Source: Acheta domesticus (lineage: Eukaryota; Arthropoda; Insecta; Orthoptera; Gryllidae). From it: DNA of 64,000 bases. Position 1 is the first letter of the stretch. The number at the start of each line of letters is the position of its first letter. Below, piece by piece: positions 23,800 through 36,329 of this stretch. The position numbers and the translations under genes are program-made. The notes beneath the pieces were generated by a model. It was not told the DNA's origin and did no database searches. It saw only the letters and a program-made list of their open reading frames with translations. The stretch covers positions 218,999,286 through 219,063,285 of the forward strand of contig JAHLJT010009436.1 in the NCBI GenBank assembly GCA_031308135.1, read 5' to 3'.

Positions 23800-24740
23800 G
23801 TTCTGACTGCATCGTCGTATCGGTTATTGCGCGGCCGCCGCGACAAATCAGTTACGCGGTCTGCAAAGCCGACGCCGGGAGACACTCTGCGTGGCCAGGC
23901 CGGCCTGCCGCATCCCCGTGAACGCGCATCATCAGTTCCCGCGTGTCAGTCCCGCCCTCCATCCCGCGTGTCAGTTCACGCCAGGGCGCTCATCGCTCGA
24001 GAATGGCCGGACTTCCTCGGGTGAATACGATCAATTCACAGCCTTCTCTTTATCATCAATTGTAAGTAGATTAAAGATCTTAACATCAGAAAACTGTGCA
24101 ACGCTATGAAATTTTAAAGATTTATCGAACTCATAAGTAACATCGCAACATAGAAGACGCCATAATGCATGACCATTAATAACTGTTTGTTAAATTCAAG
24201 AGTTCAAGATACAAGAAAAATGTGTAATTAAATGTAGTAGTGCTAGTAGTAACTATTTTCACTTCTAAATAAATAGGTGGGCTCCGTTGAGGAACCACAT
24301 CAAAAGGAATTCGCCTCCAATTTTATTGCACAGTAGCTATAGTAGTGTGAGCACGCCTGAAGCAATTTTCCCTTGAGAAATCTAACCACCCCTGACGAGA
24401 ACATCTCATCTCTCCGGGAGCAGTTTCCCACAAAGGTCTCTGGCTGCTGTCAGAAATCGATACAGGTAAGTGTGACGTACGTCAACTTGCACGTGTCTGG
24501 CGCCCAACAAGCCGGCAATGACGGATCGAAGGTCGGTACGTTACACTAACAATATTTCAATTTTTTTCGTAAGGTGGTATTCCATTTCAATTTATTTTTC
24601 TTCTATACAGTTTTATTAAAATCATATTTAATAGAAGTGTATGTTTGCAGAAAATAAATGTTAAGATTTGAAAATAAATTTTCTTCATGTTTCCCTTTCA
24701 TGTTTTCTTGGTAGCTCACAGTAGGATTAAACACGATATG
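23800..24740. other. CpG-rich edge followed by mixed spacer
   Basis: GC-rich to about 24030 with overlapping low-complexity frames, then AT-rich. No gene supported. Confidence 0.4.
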
Positions 24741-24770
24741 GCTGCTCACAGCTTCATGAGTTTAAGCCTA

Positions 24771-24927
24771 CTGGTCTCCCAACGAGTGTGGTAGAGTAAT
24801 GTATGTAAGTATGAGTGTGTGTAAGAAAGGGGTGAGGATAGGACAAAGAAGAGAAAGGGAGGGAGAAAGGGAAAGGGATCGTGGGGCAGTGACATCAGTT
24901 GATGCTCTAAGCCGCAGCCGGTATTAT
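24771..24927 (-). mobile_element. SINE-B copy 4 (internally deleted)
   Basis: Contains the mid-body block ('ggtctcccaacgagtgtgg' through 'gaggataggacaaagaag') joined directly to the head ('gcagtgacatcagttgatgc', 24893-24912). About 200 bp that separate these parts in copy 7 are missing, so it is a deleted copy. Confidence 0.7.
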
Positions 24928-24941
24928 TCATTAGCCTACGT

Positions 24942-24973
24942 GTGTGTGTTTGTGTGTGTGTTGTGAGGAAGAA

Positions 24974-25020
<47 letters not shown>
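24942..25020. repeat. (TG)n and (GA)n microsatellites
   Basis: A short TG run at about 24942-24962, then a purine-only GA tract with some GAAA units. The pure GA stretch runs at about 24989-25019. Confidence 0.9.
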
Positions 25021-25319
25021 AAGAAAGAGAGGGAGAGAAAGGGGGTTAATTGACAGCAATAATACTGGAAATACTTTCACAATCTATCTGATTCGACAGC
25101 TCGCATAGAGCGCGTGTCCGGATATAATTACAAAAATGCACTGTTTAACATGATTTTCACCAAACTCTCTAAGTTAGAAACGCCATTCTTGTGGTTCGTC
25201 GCTAAGAATAAATCAGCACAAATTGAAGTTTCAGGGTCTGATTATTCAAATCCTCGCAAGGAGCATAAAGAGACACTCTGAGCTTAAGGCGAGGGGGAAG
25301 CAAACTCTCTTTATCAGCT

Positions 25320-25490
25320 CTGTTGCAGCAGGAGCGGCCGGCGAGCGATCGAGGGCGCGGCGGGGAAGGAGGGGTGGGGCCAGGGAGCCCTTGGGAGCAA
25401 CCCGTCACGTTGCGATAGACTCCGCTGTGCAGCAAACTTCTCCCGCAGGGCACCTCCCCTACCCCGGGCCCTCACGCCACCGCATCCTCC
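25320..25490. promoter_or_regulatory. Small GC-rich island
   Basis: CpG- and G-rich patch in AT-rich DNA. Overlapping frames on both strands have no domain. Function unknown. Confidence 0.2.
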
Positions 25491-25499
25491 AACTTCACT

Positions 25500-26275
25500 G
25501 CGATCGATTAGCTCTTGCATTAGATATTCTCTTTCCACAGCGGGAAATACATTTCTTTTACCTTCAAAATTATGTGTTGAGTAATCATTTTCCTTTTGGA
25601 CCATAATTCCGCATATTTCGAGACATACACGCACTATCTCTTTCACAATTTATTTGAAATATTTTAATGAACGATTTTCAATAGATAATAACAGAGTTCC
25701 AGAAGCAAATGCTAAAATGAATGTAATTTCTCCTGAACCACAACAGCAAGCATTTGCGTAGTAATTACAAAACACACATAATGTATTTAACACGAACGTA
25801 ATAACTTCCTGATATTGCATCTTGGAACTTGTACTTAATGACGTGTTTCCAACGCAAAAGTTTCAAATAAATTGACCTTTATGATCCTATTAATTACCAA
25901 GAGCTGATGACCATTCATTTAAACTTCAGTAGAGAAAATCGAGTTCAATTTGTGTTCAGAATTATTAGGTCTCATAAAATTTCCGAAACCAATGCAAAAA
26001 AGCCGGGAATAAACTTTTTCTTTCTTCAAATAAATGTCAATGGAAACTGATAAACCACCATTAAATGAATGATTTAAAATTCTAAGACGTTATTTTGATG
26101 GAGGAGATACAATTTGTATTTGCACGGACTGCACAAGTCAGTGCTAGTACCGGGATACAAAAAGCCGAAGATACTGGAGTGTCACATGATACTGAATTAC
26201 TTACAGTTCATATTACGCTCATCCCAAATGCATTGTACTCACTAAATTCTAGAACTACTCCATCCAGTCACCAAA
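25500..26275. other. AT-rich spacer, nothing recognised
   Basis: No supported feature. Confidence 0.5.
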
Positions 26276-26276
26276 T

Positions 26277-26508
26277 TTATTTATTTATTTATTTGTCAAA
26301 AAAACAGTAAAAACTGTATATGACGTGTGGGGAAAGAAATTTATCTGCGCACATTTTCTTGAGGGCCAGAATTAGAAAATAATTATTTTAGAAAAATAAA
26401 AATATTTGAAAAATGTTTTTTCCCGAGTTATAGAAAATCAATTCCAACGGTAAATCAACTACAAGCAAAAGGAGTGCTCAACAAAATGTGCGCACAGTGA
26501 AGCTACAT
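26277..26508 (-). mobile_element. Repeat C copy 1 (SINE-like)
   Basis: A 230-bp repeat found three times in the window. Read on the minus strand it starts TGTAGCTTCACTGTGCGCAC and ends in an (AAAT)n tail, the layout of a SINE, although I see no clear pol III box B. Near-identical to copy 2 over about 200 bp. The string GTGCGCAC lies near the minus-strand 5' end, and the 11-base motif AAAATGTGCGC recurs inverted about 130 bases away. Family unidentified. Confidence 0.8.
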
Positions 26509-26858
26509 TTACGTCCAGAAGCAAAACAAGGGGCCATCTCAGCATTTGCTCAATGGATCAGGGAAACTGGACAAAAACCTGGTCGAGATGGGGGTCATTG
26601 ACTCGGAAGCTGAAGTACATTGCTTGTTACATGCGTATTAAAAATTTTTAAAATGTATACAATGCAAACGTAAACTAATTCATTATATATCTTTGTTTTG
26701 TTACAATAAACATTATTTTTCTTTTTCACGATCAGTATAGTCTCTAATTGTCTAGAAACAGTTTTGCATCCTGATATAATTCCTGATAAATATTCAAAAT
26801 ATCAAATCATTAGTATAAACAATAGTCTAGTATTAACAGAATCTACCATAGCGATCAA

Positions 26859-27492
26859 TAGGGAGCGGATTTCCATGATTTTGCAAATTTTTGTCCGTTG
26901 TTTGGGTGAATAGTTAAGACTTAGTTAAGACATAGTTAAGTCTTGACATTTCGTTTGAATTAATACTGTATAGATTAATATGTTAGTGCATATTTGTGCA
27001 AATTTGGCTAATTTTTCCTGTTGGTGCAAATTTTTTGTAATTATAGGCTCATATTTTGTACATTCCTTTAAAATAGAGACTTTTTATATAAAACGTTACA
27101 TCTTTTCATAGACTCTATTTATTTGTGGGCGTTCATTGATTTGAAGGAGCTTGTCACAGTTTGCGTTTTTTTGTTTTCTATAGATGGTAAAATACTTGTA
27201 CTAATGTAGGATATTTCGTGATAACACATTTTTTTAAACCAGTCAGAAGAAATACAAGAAGACATACAATGTACTTCACTAAGTTGAATATTTACTCTCT
27301 CGGGAAGTATGGTAGATTATATTAGGTTTGCACAAAAATACATCTTTTCATTTCAAGCATGCTTCTCCTGAATTTTATCAAGAAATGTTTATAGGGCATA
27401 TTAAAGTGCATATTTCAACATTTTTAGGTCATAAATGCATATTTTTAAAAGCATATTGCAAGACGTGTTAGGGCATAATAATCCTCTCCCTA
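26859..27492. mobile_element. Non-autonomous hAT-type MITE
   Basis: A 634-bp element flanked by the 8-bp direct repeat GCGATCAA at 26851-26858 and 27493-27500. The ends are imperfect inverted repeats: left TAGGGAGCGGATTTCCATG, right (complement) TAGGGAGAGGATTATTATG, matching at 15 of 19 positions. The 8-bp target duplication and the terminal TAGGG (fitting the hAT YARNG terminal pattern) assign it to hAT. The interior is AT-rich with repeated 'tgcatattt'-like motifs and no transposase frame, so it would need a transposase supplied in trans. Confidence 0.85.
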
Positions 27493-27500
27493 GCGATCAA

Positions 27501-28315
27501 TAATATCATTATCAAGCCTAGCATGTTATATACACGGTCCCCTCACCCTGGAGTCGGAAAAAACTCCAAAACTAAAATTCAGAAACTACAAGTCATTCAA
27601 TACCAGCAACACTTAAGCATCCCCTCCCGACATTCATCTAACTTACAACTGTAATCTGAATTTAAATCTTGAAACGATTGATCATTACACCGCCTATTTC
27701 ACACAATGCTTTCTTTCACAACCCGCGAAAATCCAAGCCTTTCATGAATTCTGTCTAGTTAGAAACTCAAGTTTCAGGACTAGAATCCTTGAGAAATATC
27801 GTTGTACACCTTCCTTATAAAATTCGCATACCTGAACCTGGACGGTCATAAAGGTTCGAATAACTTTGTAGTAGTTACAAGTTAATTAGTAACTCTAGTG
27901 ATTATGTAGCACGAAAAGAAGAGCAGGAAAGTTGCAACAGAGAACTACATATGCACTGAACGGAAATCAAAAACCCACCAAATATTCTTTCTTATCGTTC
28001 AATTTTTTACCCCCTAACATCAATGAAATGAGGCAGGTTTAGATTTGTAAAATTTAAAGATATAATTAAAATTTAGAGTGTATACTATACAACGCATTAA
28101 TAAAAGCACGCGGTAACACATCTGGCGTTTACTACCTTTCATTTAAGGCAAAAATAACGAAATTTGGTTCAGTAAAACGCTCACATTCCTTTCTATTTGA
28201 AAACCTTTAGTGCTTGAAATATAATTGTAACGTAGGTTGTAAGTCGTTATCAACTACAGTTTATATTCACTGATTTTGTGTACTATTGCCCATTAAAACA
28301 ATTCATTTGCCACCC
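27501..28315. other. AT-rich spacer, nothing recognised
   Basis: No supported feature. Confidence 0.5.
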
Positions 28316-28317
28316 CC

Positions 28318-28515
28318 AACTCGTCGTCTGCGCGCTCGTGCGTGTCGGTGGTGCCGCTTCGCCCTCGTCGCCTCCGCCTTTCCACGTCACCGCCAGCGCG
28401 CCGCTGCTGCACCTCAAAGGCAACAGCGACGGCCGCCGCTGCCAACCCCGCTGCCCCGCGCCCCGGCCAGCTGCGCTTGCGGAAGCACCCGCCTGGAAAA
28501 CGGACTCTAATCTGC
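28318..28515. promoter_or_regulatory. CpG island
   Basis: About 200 bp of GC- and CpG-rich DNA with sharp AT-rich borders. Frames on both strands (including 28278-28769 plus) run through it, but their sequence reflects composition. Candidate promoter or first exon; no direct evidence. Confidence 0.25.
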
Positions 28516-29099
28516 CGCAGACGCGTGTTTTGTGTACAAGTCAAAATTTTATCTCAGTGGAGATGAATTACGCTACGAGAATTATTCAAGTACGAAGCGA
28601 GATTTACGATTTTGAGGCCTGTGTGGATGTGTTTTTAGGCTATTGGCTTGGAATATGTGTATTTTGTGAAACGATCAGAGTATGGGAGTTTAATGGTTCT
28701 GAGATACTGAAGATCATGAACATTTTCCTCTGCCCTATATTAATACATATTTTCAAGTTTTATGCTTGAAATGCATACCTTCAAACATTGGAATACAATT
28801 CTACATATTTCTGTTATTCAGATAGGGAAAAAGTGAGGATCTGAATGTAATGTAAAGGAAATATCCGTCATTCGACTTCTGTTCAGAACTCTGGAATAGT
28901 CCTTTACTAAATACCATAGCATATTAAGCTTTCTACTCCGACTTAAAATGTTCTATCACTATTTGCCATTGAACAAGTGTATGAAGATGGCAAAGGGTTC
29001 AGAGTGAATGTTGTAAATGAAATTCCACTGAGATGAACGTACGAGAATATCAAAATCACGCTATTCGAGAGAGCTGTACAACCTGTACAGCGATGAAGG

Positions 29100-29490
29100 G
29101 CGGTGTGTACGCATAGGTTAATACGCGCGAATATGCGTGTATGCGAACGCGTAACCGTCCCCTGTACGCACTTACGCGTAAGTGTGCGGGGGAGCGCGAG
29201 GGAAATGGTTTGGAAGCAGGGGATCTGCGCGTCAATTGCGAAGCGGCGCATGGAGCCGTCAAATCGCGTTGGAGGCGCCGCGACTGCTCGCAACCGCCGA
29301 GTGAAGTATCGACAGCTAGCGGGTGCACGCCAGGCCAGGCCAGGCCAGGCCAGGCCAAGCCAGGCGGCGCCGTGCGCCTCAGTGCGAAACGCGACTCATG
29401 TGCAACGGCGCCGTATCAGTCGCGTCGCGTTCGAACTGCCAACGAAGCTCACTGCGTTTGCGGCAAAGCCCTCACAGAATTGACCCCTCG
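29100..29490. promoter_or_regulatory. CpG island with palindrome and CCAGG repeat
   Basis: CpG-rich block containing a perfect 16-bp palindrome CACTTACGCGTAAGTG at 29169-29184 and a short (CCAGG)n tandem at about 29329-29354. No domain in any of the four overlapping frames. Possible regulatory DNA, by composition only. Confidence 0.3.
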
Positions 29491-29499
29491 ATAACAGCT

Positions 29500-30068
29500 C
29501 ACTGCCATGCTGTTATAATTAAAACACATACAAATTTCCTAGTGCGACACTTGCAATGGAATGAATGATTACAGTTATTGTATTGAAATGCATCATGTTT
29601 CACGCTTCTTGCATTCACACTTCTTCCATTAGTTGGTGCAATACTGAACTGTGAGATATGTTGTTGTTGCTTATGGAAGGAAGACCAATCAGCAATTCTG
29701 GAGAGTGTATTAACTCAATTTTTCTAAACTAAATTAAATTTAACTAAATGTTTTATAGTCGGGGCACATTTGCAGCTCACGAGCGATATTTTGAGATGAA
29801 CGGTATCATCTCAATGACAGAAGATGACAATGTTAACAAAATTTTAAGTAATTGAGAAGAGAATTATTAATTAAATAAGTTTTTTCAAGAAAGAAAGAAA
29901 GAAAAGGAAAGAAAAGTAGGCTATAGGGCTGCAGCGAATGGGAAAGCGTGATAGATTAGACAAAATAACGAGATGCGTAAAAGTTAGTAAAGAGAAATAA
30001 TTTAGAGCTAGAAACTGTGCATAGGTGCCTTTTTAGAGGATTGCCTAGCCTAATACAATTCTATTTTG

Positions 30069-30119
<51 letters not shown>

Positions 30120-33100
30120 TTTTGTCATTTACGGTGGGCGGAGTTTGCCTTTAGGAAAGCGAGTTTTACTTATATCGTTGTCGGGAAGACAGAGGCTTAG
30201 TTTTAAGTTTTCAGCGCTCGGACAGGAATTAAGGAGAGTGCAAACTCTTTGGGACTGAATTTTAATTACGTCTTTTATTTCAGTGATACCTAGTTTTTTG
30301 TGCATTTACCTGTTCGGTATAAATCATGTTGCTTTGTCTAAGAAAGCTGAAATGCTAAGAAAAAAGCAAAGCCCGTTTTCCCTCATAATCATCTATTCGC
30401 TCTGAACTCCGCTATGAGAAATTTCCACATCATGATACGAAATTAGGGGAGAAATTGAGGGACTAAACTCGAAAATTGGGATATTAATTTACTGTATTTT
30501 TTCAGTTGCAAGTTATTTTTGAACTAAATTTATGCTAATAGTCCAGAAAATGTCGGTCGTAAATGATATACTGTCTTTCACAACACTTTGAAATGAAAAC
30601 AGTTTAGAATTGGCTAAGTGGATTTTGTGAAAACTTACGTACAAAGGGGTCATTGAGTTCAATCTGGACTACTGTGTTTATGTACTCTTGTGACCAGCTC
30701 TTCTCGAGCACTTCGGCACTGGTCTCGTGCGGTCACTGGTGGTTGTTGTACAGTTGTTTGGAAACTTGGAAATATTATGATTTTTATAGAGGTCCTGCAA
30801 GTCGTGACGTGGAAGAGAACGAGAAAAAAGTCAAAAAATGTGACCAACTAACTAATATCGCATTGTTTCATAAACAAGAGGAACATAAACTATTATTACT
30901 GAACCCTACGCGTGATTCTATTAAATGATTTTTAAAAAACTTAGGTAAAAGGAAAAATTATGAATCCTTCTTTAATTTTTCATAACTTCAATTATATAAG
31001 CCCTGATAATTTGATTGTATTTGATAAATCATCTTCCATTATACTCGTTGGGCTTTCAAACATTACGTGCATGTACCAACAAATAACAATGCAGCATTAA
31101 GCTCGAGGATCTGCGTGTACTTCGACATTCATACCGAAGGATAATGCAGGTAATTCTGTACTGGGAGTGGAATAAAATTCCAGGAATTTCAAACGCCATT
31201 GCGAGTTTACCACATAAAAGCTAAAATGCGTTGGCATTGCACAGTGCGGTAAGTGAAGTAGAAAACACTCATTACAATTTGCTGACAAAATATTGCAGTA
31301 TCTTTTATAAACATTGTTAAAATGTTCACATAAAAGGATACTGAAAAAGTTACTAGGGTTATATGCGTATGCACGCTTTCAGAGTAATGATAGATAACTC
31401 AAACATTTTTTTTGTAAACGAATATATTTGTTTCAAATTATGTCTAAATATGAACGGCAAGTCTTTTTATTTAATGGATTATTATTCTATATTACCGCAA
31501 CCCAAGTCTCTTAAGACAGAGAACTATCAAATGGAGACTTTTGACATTGTGATCCGGTTATTGACTAATCCACCAAGACTTCGTAACAACCGCTCGTGAT
31601 CTAACAGGATCGCATGTATCAGACGAAGTAGACACGAAAATGAATTTGAACATAAAGTAAATATCAATCACAAAAATGTTGAACATAGGTGTAATAAACC
31701 ATTGTATATATGTTCATAACTCTCACAAAACATAGATCAGACACTCTCTTCCAGATAATTGCATAGCGCATATTTGTCTGCACTCTCGAAGCAAAACCTC
31801 TGAAACTCTATCATTTTTACTTTCCCGTATACGTACGTATATACGGAGTATATACCTAGTATTGGGAAAGTTATGTAATGCTGCGCGAAATACTCTTATT
31901 GCCAATTTTAAATGCATGGTGTTTTTTATTGCCAATTTTAAGTGGATGGTTGCAAGCATATTGTTAACTTTTCTGGCGTATGAAGTTCCGGGATCTAGTT
32001 ATATACCATTTAAAATAATCTAATCCTTAAAGAAATTTACTGTGTGTTGAATAAAAGAAAAACGATGAAACGGTATCGGAACTGTTATTTTACGACAAAA
32101 GGGTATTGACGAGTTAGCAGCCAAAATTTTCGTAATTATTTTGATGTCAATTGCAAATATTCTAATTACTGTATTAACATTTTTAGCTAAGAGAATCCAC
32201 ATATTTTTGACAACACTGCGATGGAAACAATGAGTTGCTCGCTTCTTGGTTGAATTGGACGTTTTCAAATAATAGCTAAGATGTTAGTAGCGCAGAAAAT
32301 GCAATATTTCAATATGACGTAGCTGTTTCCAATAACGCGGAAACGTATGTGCTGTTGTAGCATCACTAGTTTATTAATCACTGGTTATGCCAAATAGGTT
32401 TGTGAATGTCACATTCGTAAACAACAATAACATTCGCGTGAGGATGTAGCGAAGTCAGTCCATCTTTCACTTGGATTGAAGTTAGAAGCGCCAATTTAAT
32501 CTACTTCTTATTGGTTGATTCAAACTAATAATTATCACTTTGGATCTAGAGAGCGAATTATTAAATTTTAAATAAATCCAAGATGAAGATAAGATTAAAA
32601 TATTGTATGTTGACTGACATTACAGTTGATATATTTGATAAAGTCTAATGTCGCCACAAGAAGTTAAGATTATTATCTAAACTTCATAATGTGGGTCATT
32701 TTCACATGATTCAAATTCGAAATTTGAAAATTTTCGAGGAATCCCTGCAGTAATTCTGATAGTTTCCATGGACTGTGACACACACTATCACGAAACACAT
32801 CTTGGGAACAGATTATCTAAAACGGCGACGTGACCTTAAGGAATAGCCTTTCCATCCCCGGCAAATCTTCCAGGGCCTTCGTATGCCGGAGACGCCCCCG
32901 GAGGCGCCTGTAGGCAATCTTGGAAGGTGTTACGTCCTGGGAGAGGGGCGCACCTCTAATGGACTCAATTTGCTGCTCATGAGCGCCGCAGCCACAGCCG
33001 TGGATGGGGGAAGGGGAGGGTGTTGATGATACGCCGCCGGCGACACGAGGCATGCGTCACGAGGAGGGTGGCAGGGAGAGGGGGGAGGGGAGGGGAGGGG

Positions 33101-33825
33101 TGTGTGATCGGAATGCGATTGGATCGACCGATCTGTTGCCGACGGAAATGGGTGGGCGATGTGTTGAAACTGCATTGAATGTGGGTTATCCACAATTGCT
33201 GTTCGTAAATCTAATCTAATCTGCTGAGGAGTAATCGATTTGAAGTTGGGTACGGAAACGGTACTGAATCACGAGTGGCGAGGACGAATGACCATCGGTG
33301 AATTCAATTTTCAGGGTGTGAACACGGTGTGCTGGGTGACTATAACGAAACTGTTCTTAGCGTCCTTTGTGACAATATTGTTTGGCTTTCAGCCACCGCG
33401 CCAAGAATGCAAATAAAATAAAATATTATTTTTGAAAAAAAAATGAATTCTGCATTTCATGGCAGCAATAAATCTCCTTCTCCCTCTCAGCCGCAAAATT
33501 CCATTCTAAAATATTAAAGATTCCTTCAGCCATTCACTTTCATATAGGTAAGCAGAATCCTCATCGCAAAAGATTAAAAAGAAAACTACCAAGAGAATTT
33601 TTCGATCCCCCATAGACTAGAACTGATGAGTCTTATCTCATGATAAATCATATCAGCACGAAATTGCATTATATTTAAAACTAGAATATTGTCTCTAATG
33701 TTTCTGATTATTCATGTATATATCTCTTACTAATGTATCTATCTTATGCGGCTGCAGAGGGCCAATGGCCAAGCTAGAATCAATAAATAAAAAAAAATCT
33801 CCGAAGAATCCTGCGCGGGTAGCCG
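29500..33825. other. Mostly AT-rich spacer with simple repeats
   Basis: Contains a GAAA-rich stretch (about 29885-29915), a (TA)n microsatellite (30074-30116), and a 33-bp-offset imperfect duplication near 31898-31955 ('attgccaattttaa' twice). A G-rich patch lies at about 33055-33105 (gaggg-type). No credible gene: frames at 30653-30928 and 31723-31959 show no domain. Confidence 0.5.
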
Positions 33826-33925
33826 AACTTCTTAACCCAGGTCCGTGAAGTCACGGAAGTAAAACAGCTTGAAACATCGCGGGTCCCTGGACGGGTGATC
33901 ACATGAGAACCCCGAATACGAATTA
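33826..33925 (+). mobile_element. 5S-rRNA-like fragment (SINE3-type head?)
   Basis: The stretch 'cacggaagtaaaacagc' at about 33854-33870 resembles the 5S rRNA internal box A region, and 'ggacgggtgatcacatgaga' at 33888-33907 resembles box C (GGATGGGTGACCGCCTGGGA in many 5S genes), at about 5S spacing. The 5' part of 5S is weak and there is no T-rich terminator at the expected place, so this is at best a 5S-derived SINE head or pseudogene, not a working gene. The comparison is from memory. Confidence 0.45.
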
Positions 33926-33983
33926 CATTTCTATCGGCCCCATTGGTGATAGAAATATAAAGCAATGACTTTCGACTTGACTT

Positions 33984-34220
33984 TTATTTTTATTTATTTT
34001 ATTTTATTTAGTCAAAAAAACAGTAAAAACTGTATATGACGTGTGGGGAAAGAAATTTATCAGCGCACATTTTCTTGAGGGCCAGAATTTTATTATATTA
34101 TTTAAAAATAAAGATATTTGAAAAATGTTTTTTCCCGAGTTATAGAAAATCAATTTCAACTGTAAATGAACTACAAGCAAAAGGAGTGCTCAACAAAACG
34201 TGCGCACAGTGAAGCTACAC
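33984..34220 (-). mobile_element. Repeat C copy 2, with TSD
   Basis: Near-identical to copy 1 from 'gtcaaaaaaacagtaaaaac' to 'cagtgaagctaca'. It is flanked by TGACTT at 33978-33983 and 34221-34226, a plausible short target duplication. The (AAAT)n tail on the minus strand is at the left end. Confidence 0.8.
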
Positions 34221-34226
34221 TGACTT

Positions 34227-35925
34227 ACAGTATGACTAAGTTCAAAGAGTATTATTCCATGTTCAATAACGTCAAAAATAGTCTCAAAACAGCTTACGTT
34301 TCCACTGTGTAAGATACTTATACCCTTATGCACTGAATTAGAACTTATGCCTTTACAAATGAGATATCGATGACTGAACCTCTAAGGTCAGGTGAATTGT
34401 GGCTATATAAAACTGAATCTGTAAATATTTCTGTTAACATTAGGTAATACACTGTTCTGATGCTAACATGCGATATGTCTTTTCTATTAATTTTGGTACA
34501 TTGCTGTAGATGTGTCCTTAAGAGCTATAATTTATAAGAATAATAAATGTACATTAAAATAAATATTTAAAAAACTGAAACGTTAATTTTAACGTTGCTG
34601 AAACTAAAACGTTGAAACATTGCAGTCTCTCTTTCAATAATTCGAAATGGGTGTCGAATAACAATGCACCCTGACACAACTATTATAATTAACAATAATT
34701 ACTCATAATGCAACTGAATTTATATTCTAAATAGATATCAAATGTATTTAAAAACACCTTCTAAAATGAAAATATCAATAAAAATACACCAACGATTAAA
34801 ACAAGTAATATAAGTCATTTGACATTTTTATTACTACGCATCAGTACTCATAATTAACTGTCATCCATTTAAAAATGATTTGAAATCGAATATTTAGAGT
34901 ATCAGCGGTGTCAATTATCACAACGGTTAAAATAAGGTTAAAACAAATTAAATTTCATTCGTTACCGATTTTCATTGTCCATAAAAATATCACTTCAATA
35001 ATTCCTCACTGTTTATATACTTTATGCAATAATTGATATAAAGAAAAATTTAGATTTGAACATTTACTGTAAATGTGAAATATAATAAAAGCTTATAAAA
35101 TAATTACGGATGCTTCCATTTTGTAATGAAATAGCAGAATCAAACTGGCTTTATCACTCTTTGTGTTCATTTCCAAGGAAATTTCCCAACACAAGTTCGA
35201 AATAAGCGACATTTTACATGACATCAGCAAGTTTTGTTCTAACGAGTGGCAGCGGGGAATTAGTGTACGCATAACTTCGAGGAAAATGGCGTCTATGCGA
35301 TGTCGACGCTGCCTAGCTCAGGGCTGTCGGGGGCTGTTGACGCATTGGCCACCAAATGAGAATGAACACCCTGTCTTTTGCACAATGTCTGCAGCGGAGC
35401 ACTAATTGTAATTGGTCATGAAACTGGGATGAAGGGCGTCGCGTTGTAATTACGGGAAAAATGAAGGGAACGTTTTGTTGCAAAAGTGAGTTGCACAATG
35501 GAGTTTTTATCGAGAGGAGTTAGCAGTTCGTGTAAAATTTCATTGCGTTCGTCGACAACATGGTATTACTATTAGAACACGCGAACAGCCTGAATCGATT
35601 TCTCCTTGGTGTGGAAACTAAATAAAAATTTGAAGCGCTGAATAAAATATCAATTCTGATGTTGTATTGACAATTTTTGACGCATATTGATATTTTACTT
35701 ACTTGGGTTTGTTTGTAACAATTTAGAACTATGATGCATAATTCAGTATATATTACTTTATTTAAACTCTCCATATTTTATTTCATAACTGAAACAAAAT
35801 ATTTCGCTCGCGAGCTGTAAGACTGACACAACCCAAATGAATACGAATTTAGAGTTAATGCATTCTCCAGAACTACAGATTGATCTACCATCGAGCAGCG
35901 TATTTTACGGTACAGTATTCTACCA
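34227..35925. other. AT-rich spacer, nothing recognised
   Basis: AT-rich except a moderately GC block at about 35230-35480, whose frames show no domain. Confidence 0.5.
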
Positions 35926-35938
35926 ACAAAGGCAGAAA

Positions 35939-36151
35939 AATGTCGACCCCGTGGCCGAGATCTCTAAGGCAGTAGTGCCGTAGTGATCTTGGACCGTGGG
36001 GTCACGGGTTCGAGTCCCGCCTCGGGCATGGTTGTATATGTTCGTCCTTTCATCCCCTATCATCAGCATATCGTTTCATCGTCATACCGTAAAGTTAAAT
36101 CGAATAGTGGTCGCTAATGACCTAGTAGTTGATGCGACCTTAAATAACAAA
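35939..36151 (+). mobile_element. SINE-A copy 2 (complete, with TSD)
   Basis: A 213-bp tRNA-headed SINE. Box A TGGCCGAGATC is at 35952-35962 and an exact box B GGTTCGAGTCC at 36007-36017. The 3' tail at 36110-36148 begins GTCGCTAATGACC and ends TTAAATAAC, matching the LINE at 37-40 kb. It is flanked by an 11-bp direct repeat AAAGGCAGAAA at 35928-35938 and 36152-36162. The perfect TSD and intact boxes suggest a fairly young, possibly transcribable copy. Confidence 0.93.
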
Positions 36152-36177
36152 AAAGGCAGAAATGTGAATGCAAGAAC

Positions 36178-36325
36178 GATGCCGCCCCCTCTCCTCTCGT
36201 CTCGCCCCTCCGACACGGAGGCCAAAACCGCGGCTATCTGCGATTTCGAAGGCTCGCGGCGCGGCGCGACGTTCGGCTGAGTCGTCTCGCCGAGGCGCAG
36301 TACGTCCGGCGTGAAGAGAGAGGGA
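36178..36325. promoter_or_regulatory. Small CpG-rich island
   Basis: CpG-rich patch directly after SINE-A copy 2. Frames on both strands lack domains. Function unknown. Confidence 0.25.
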
Positions 36326-36329
36326 AGGG

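Noticed and set aside
23502..24024. A pair of plus-strand frames over the 27-bp repeat.
   Set aside because: The nine repeat units do not keep one frame, and the frames carry no domain.
33826..33925. A functional 5S rRNA gene.
   Set aside because: The 5' third matches poorly and no T-run terminator follows; at most a derived fragment.
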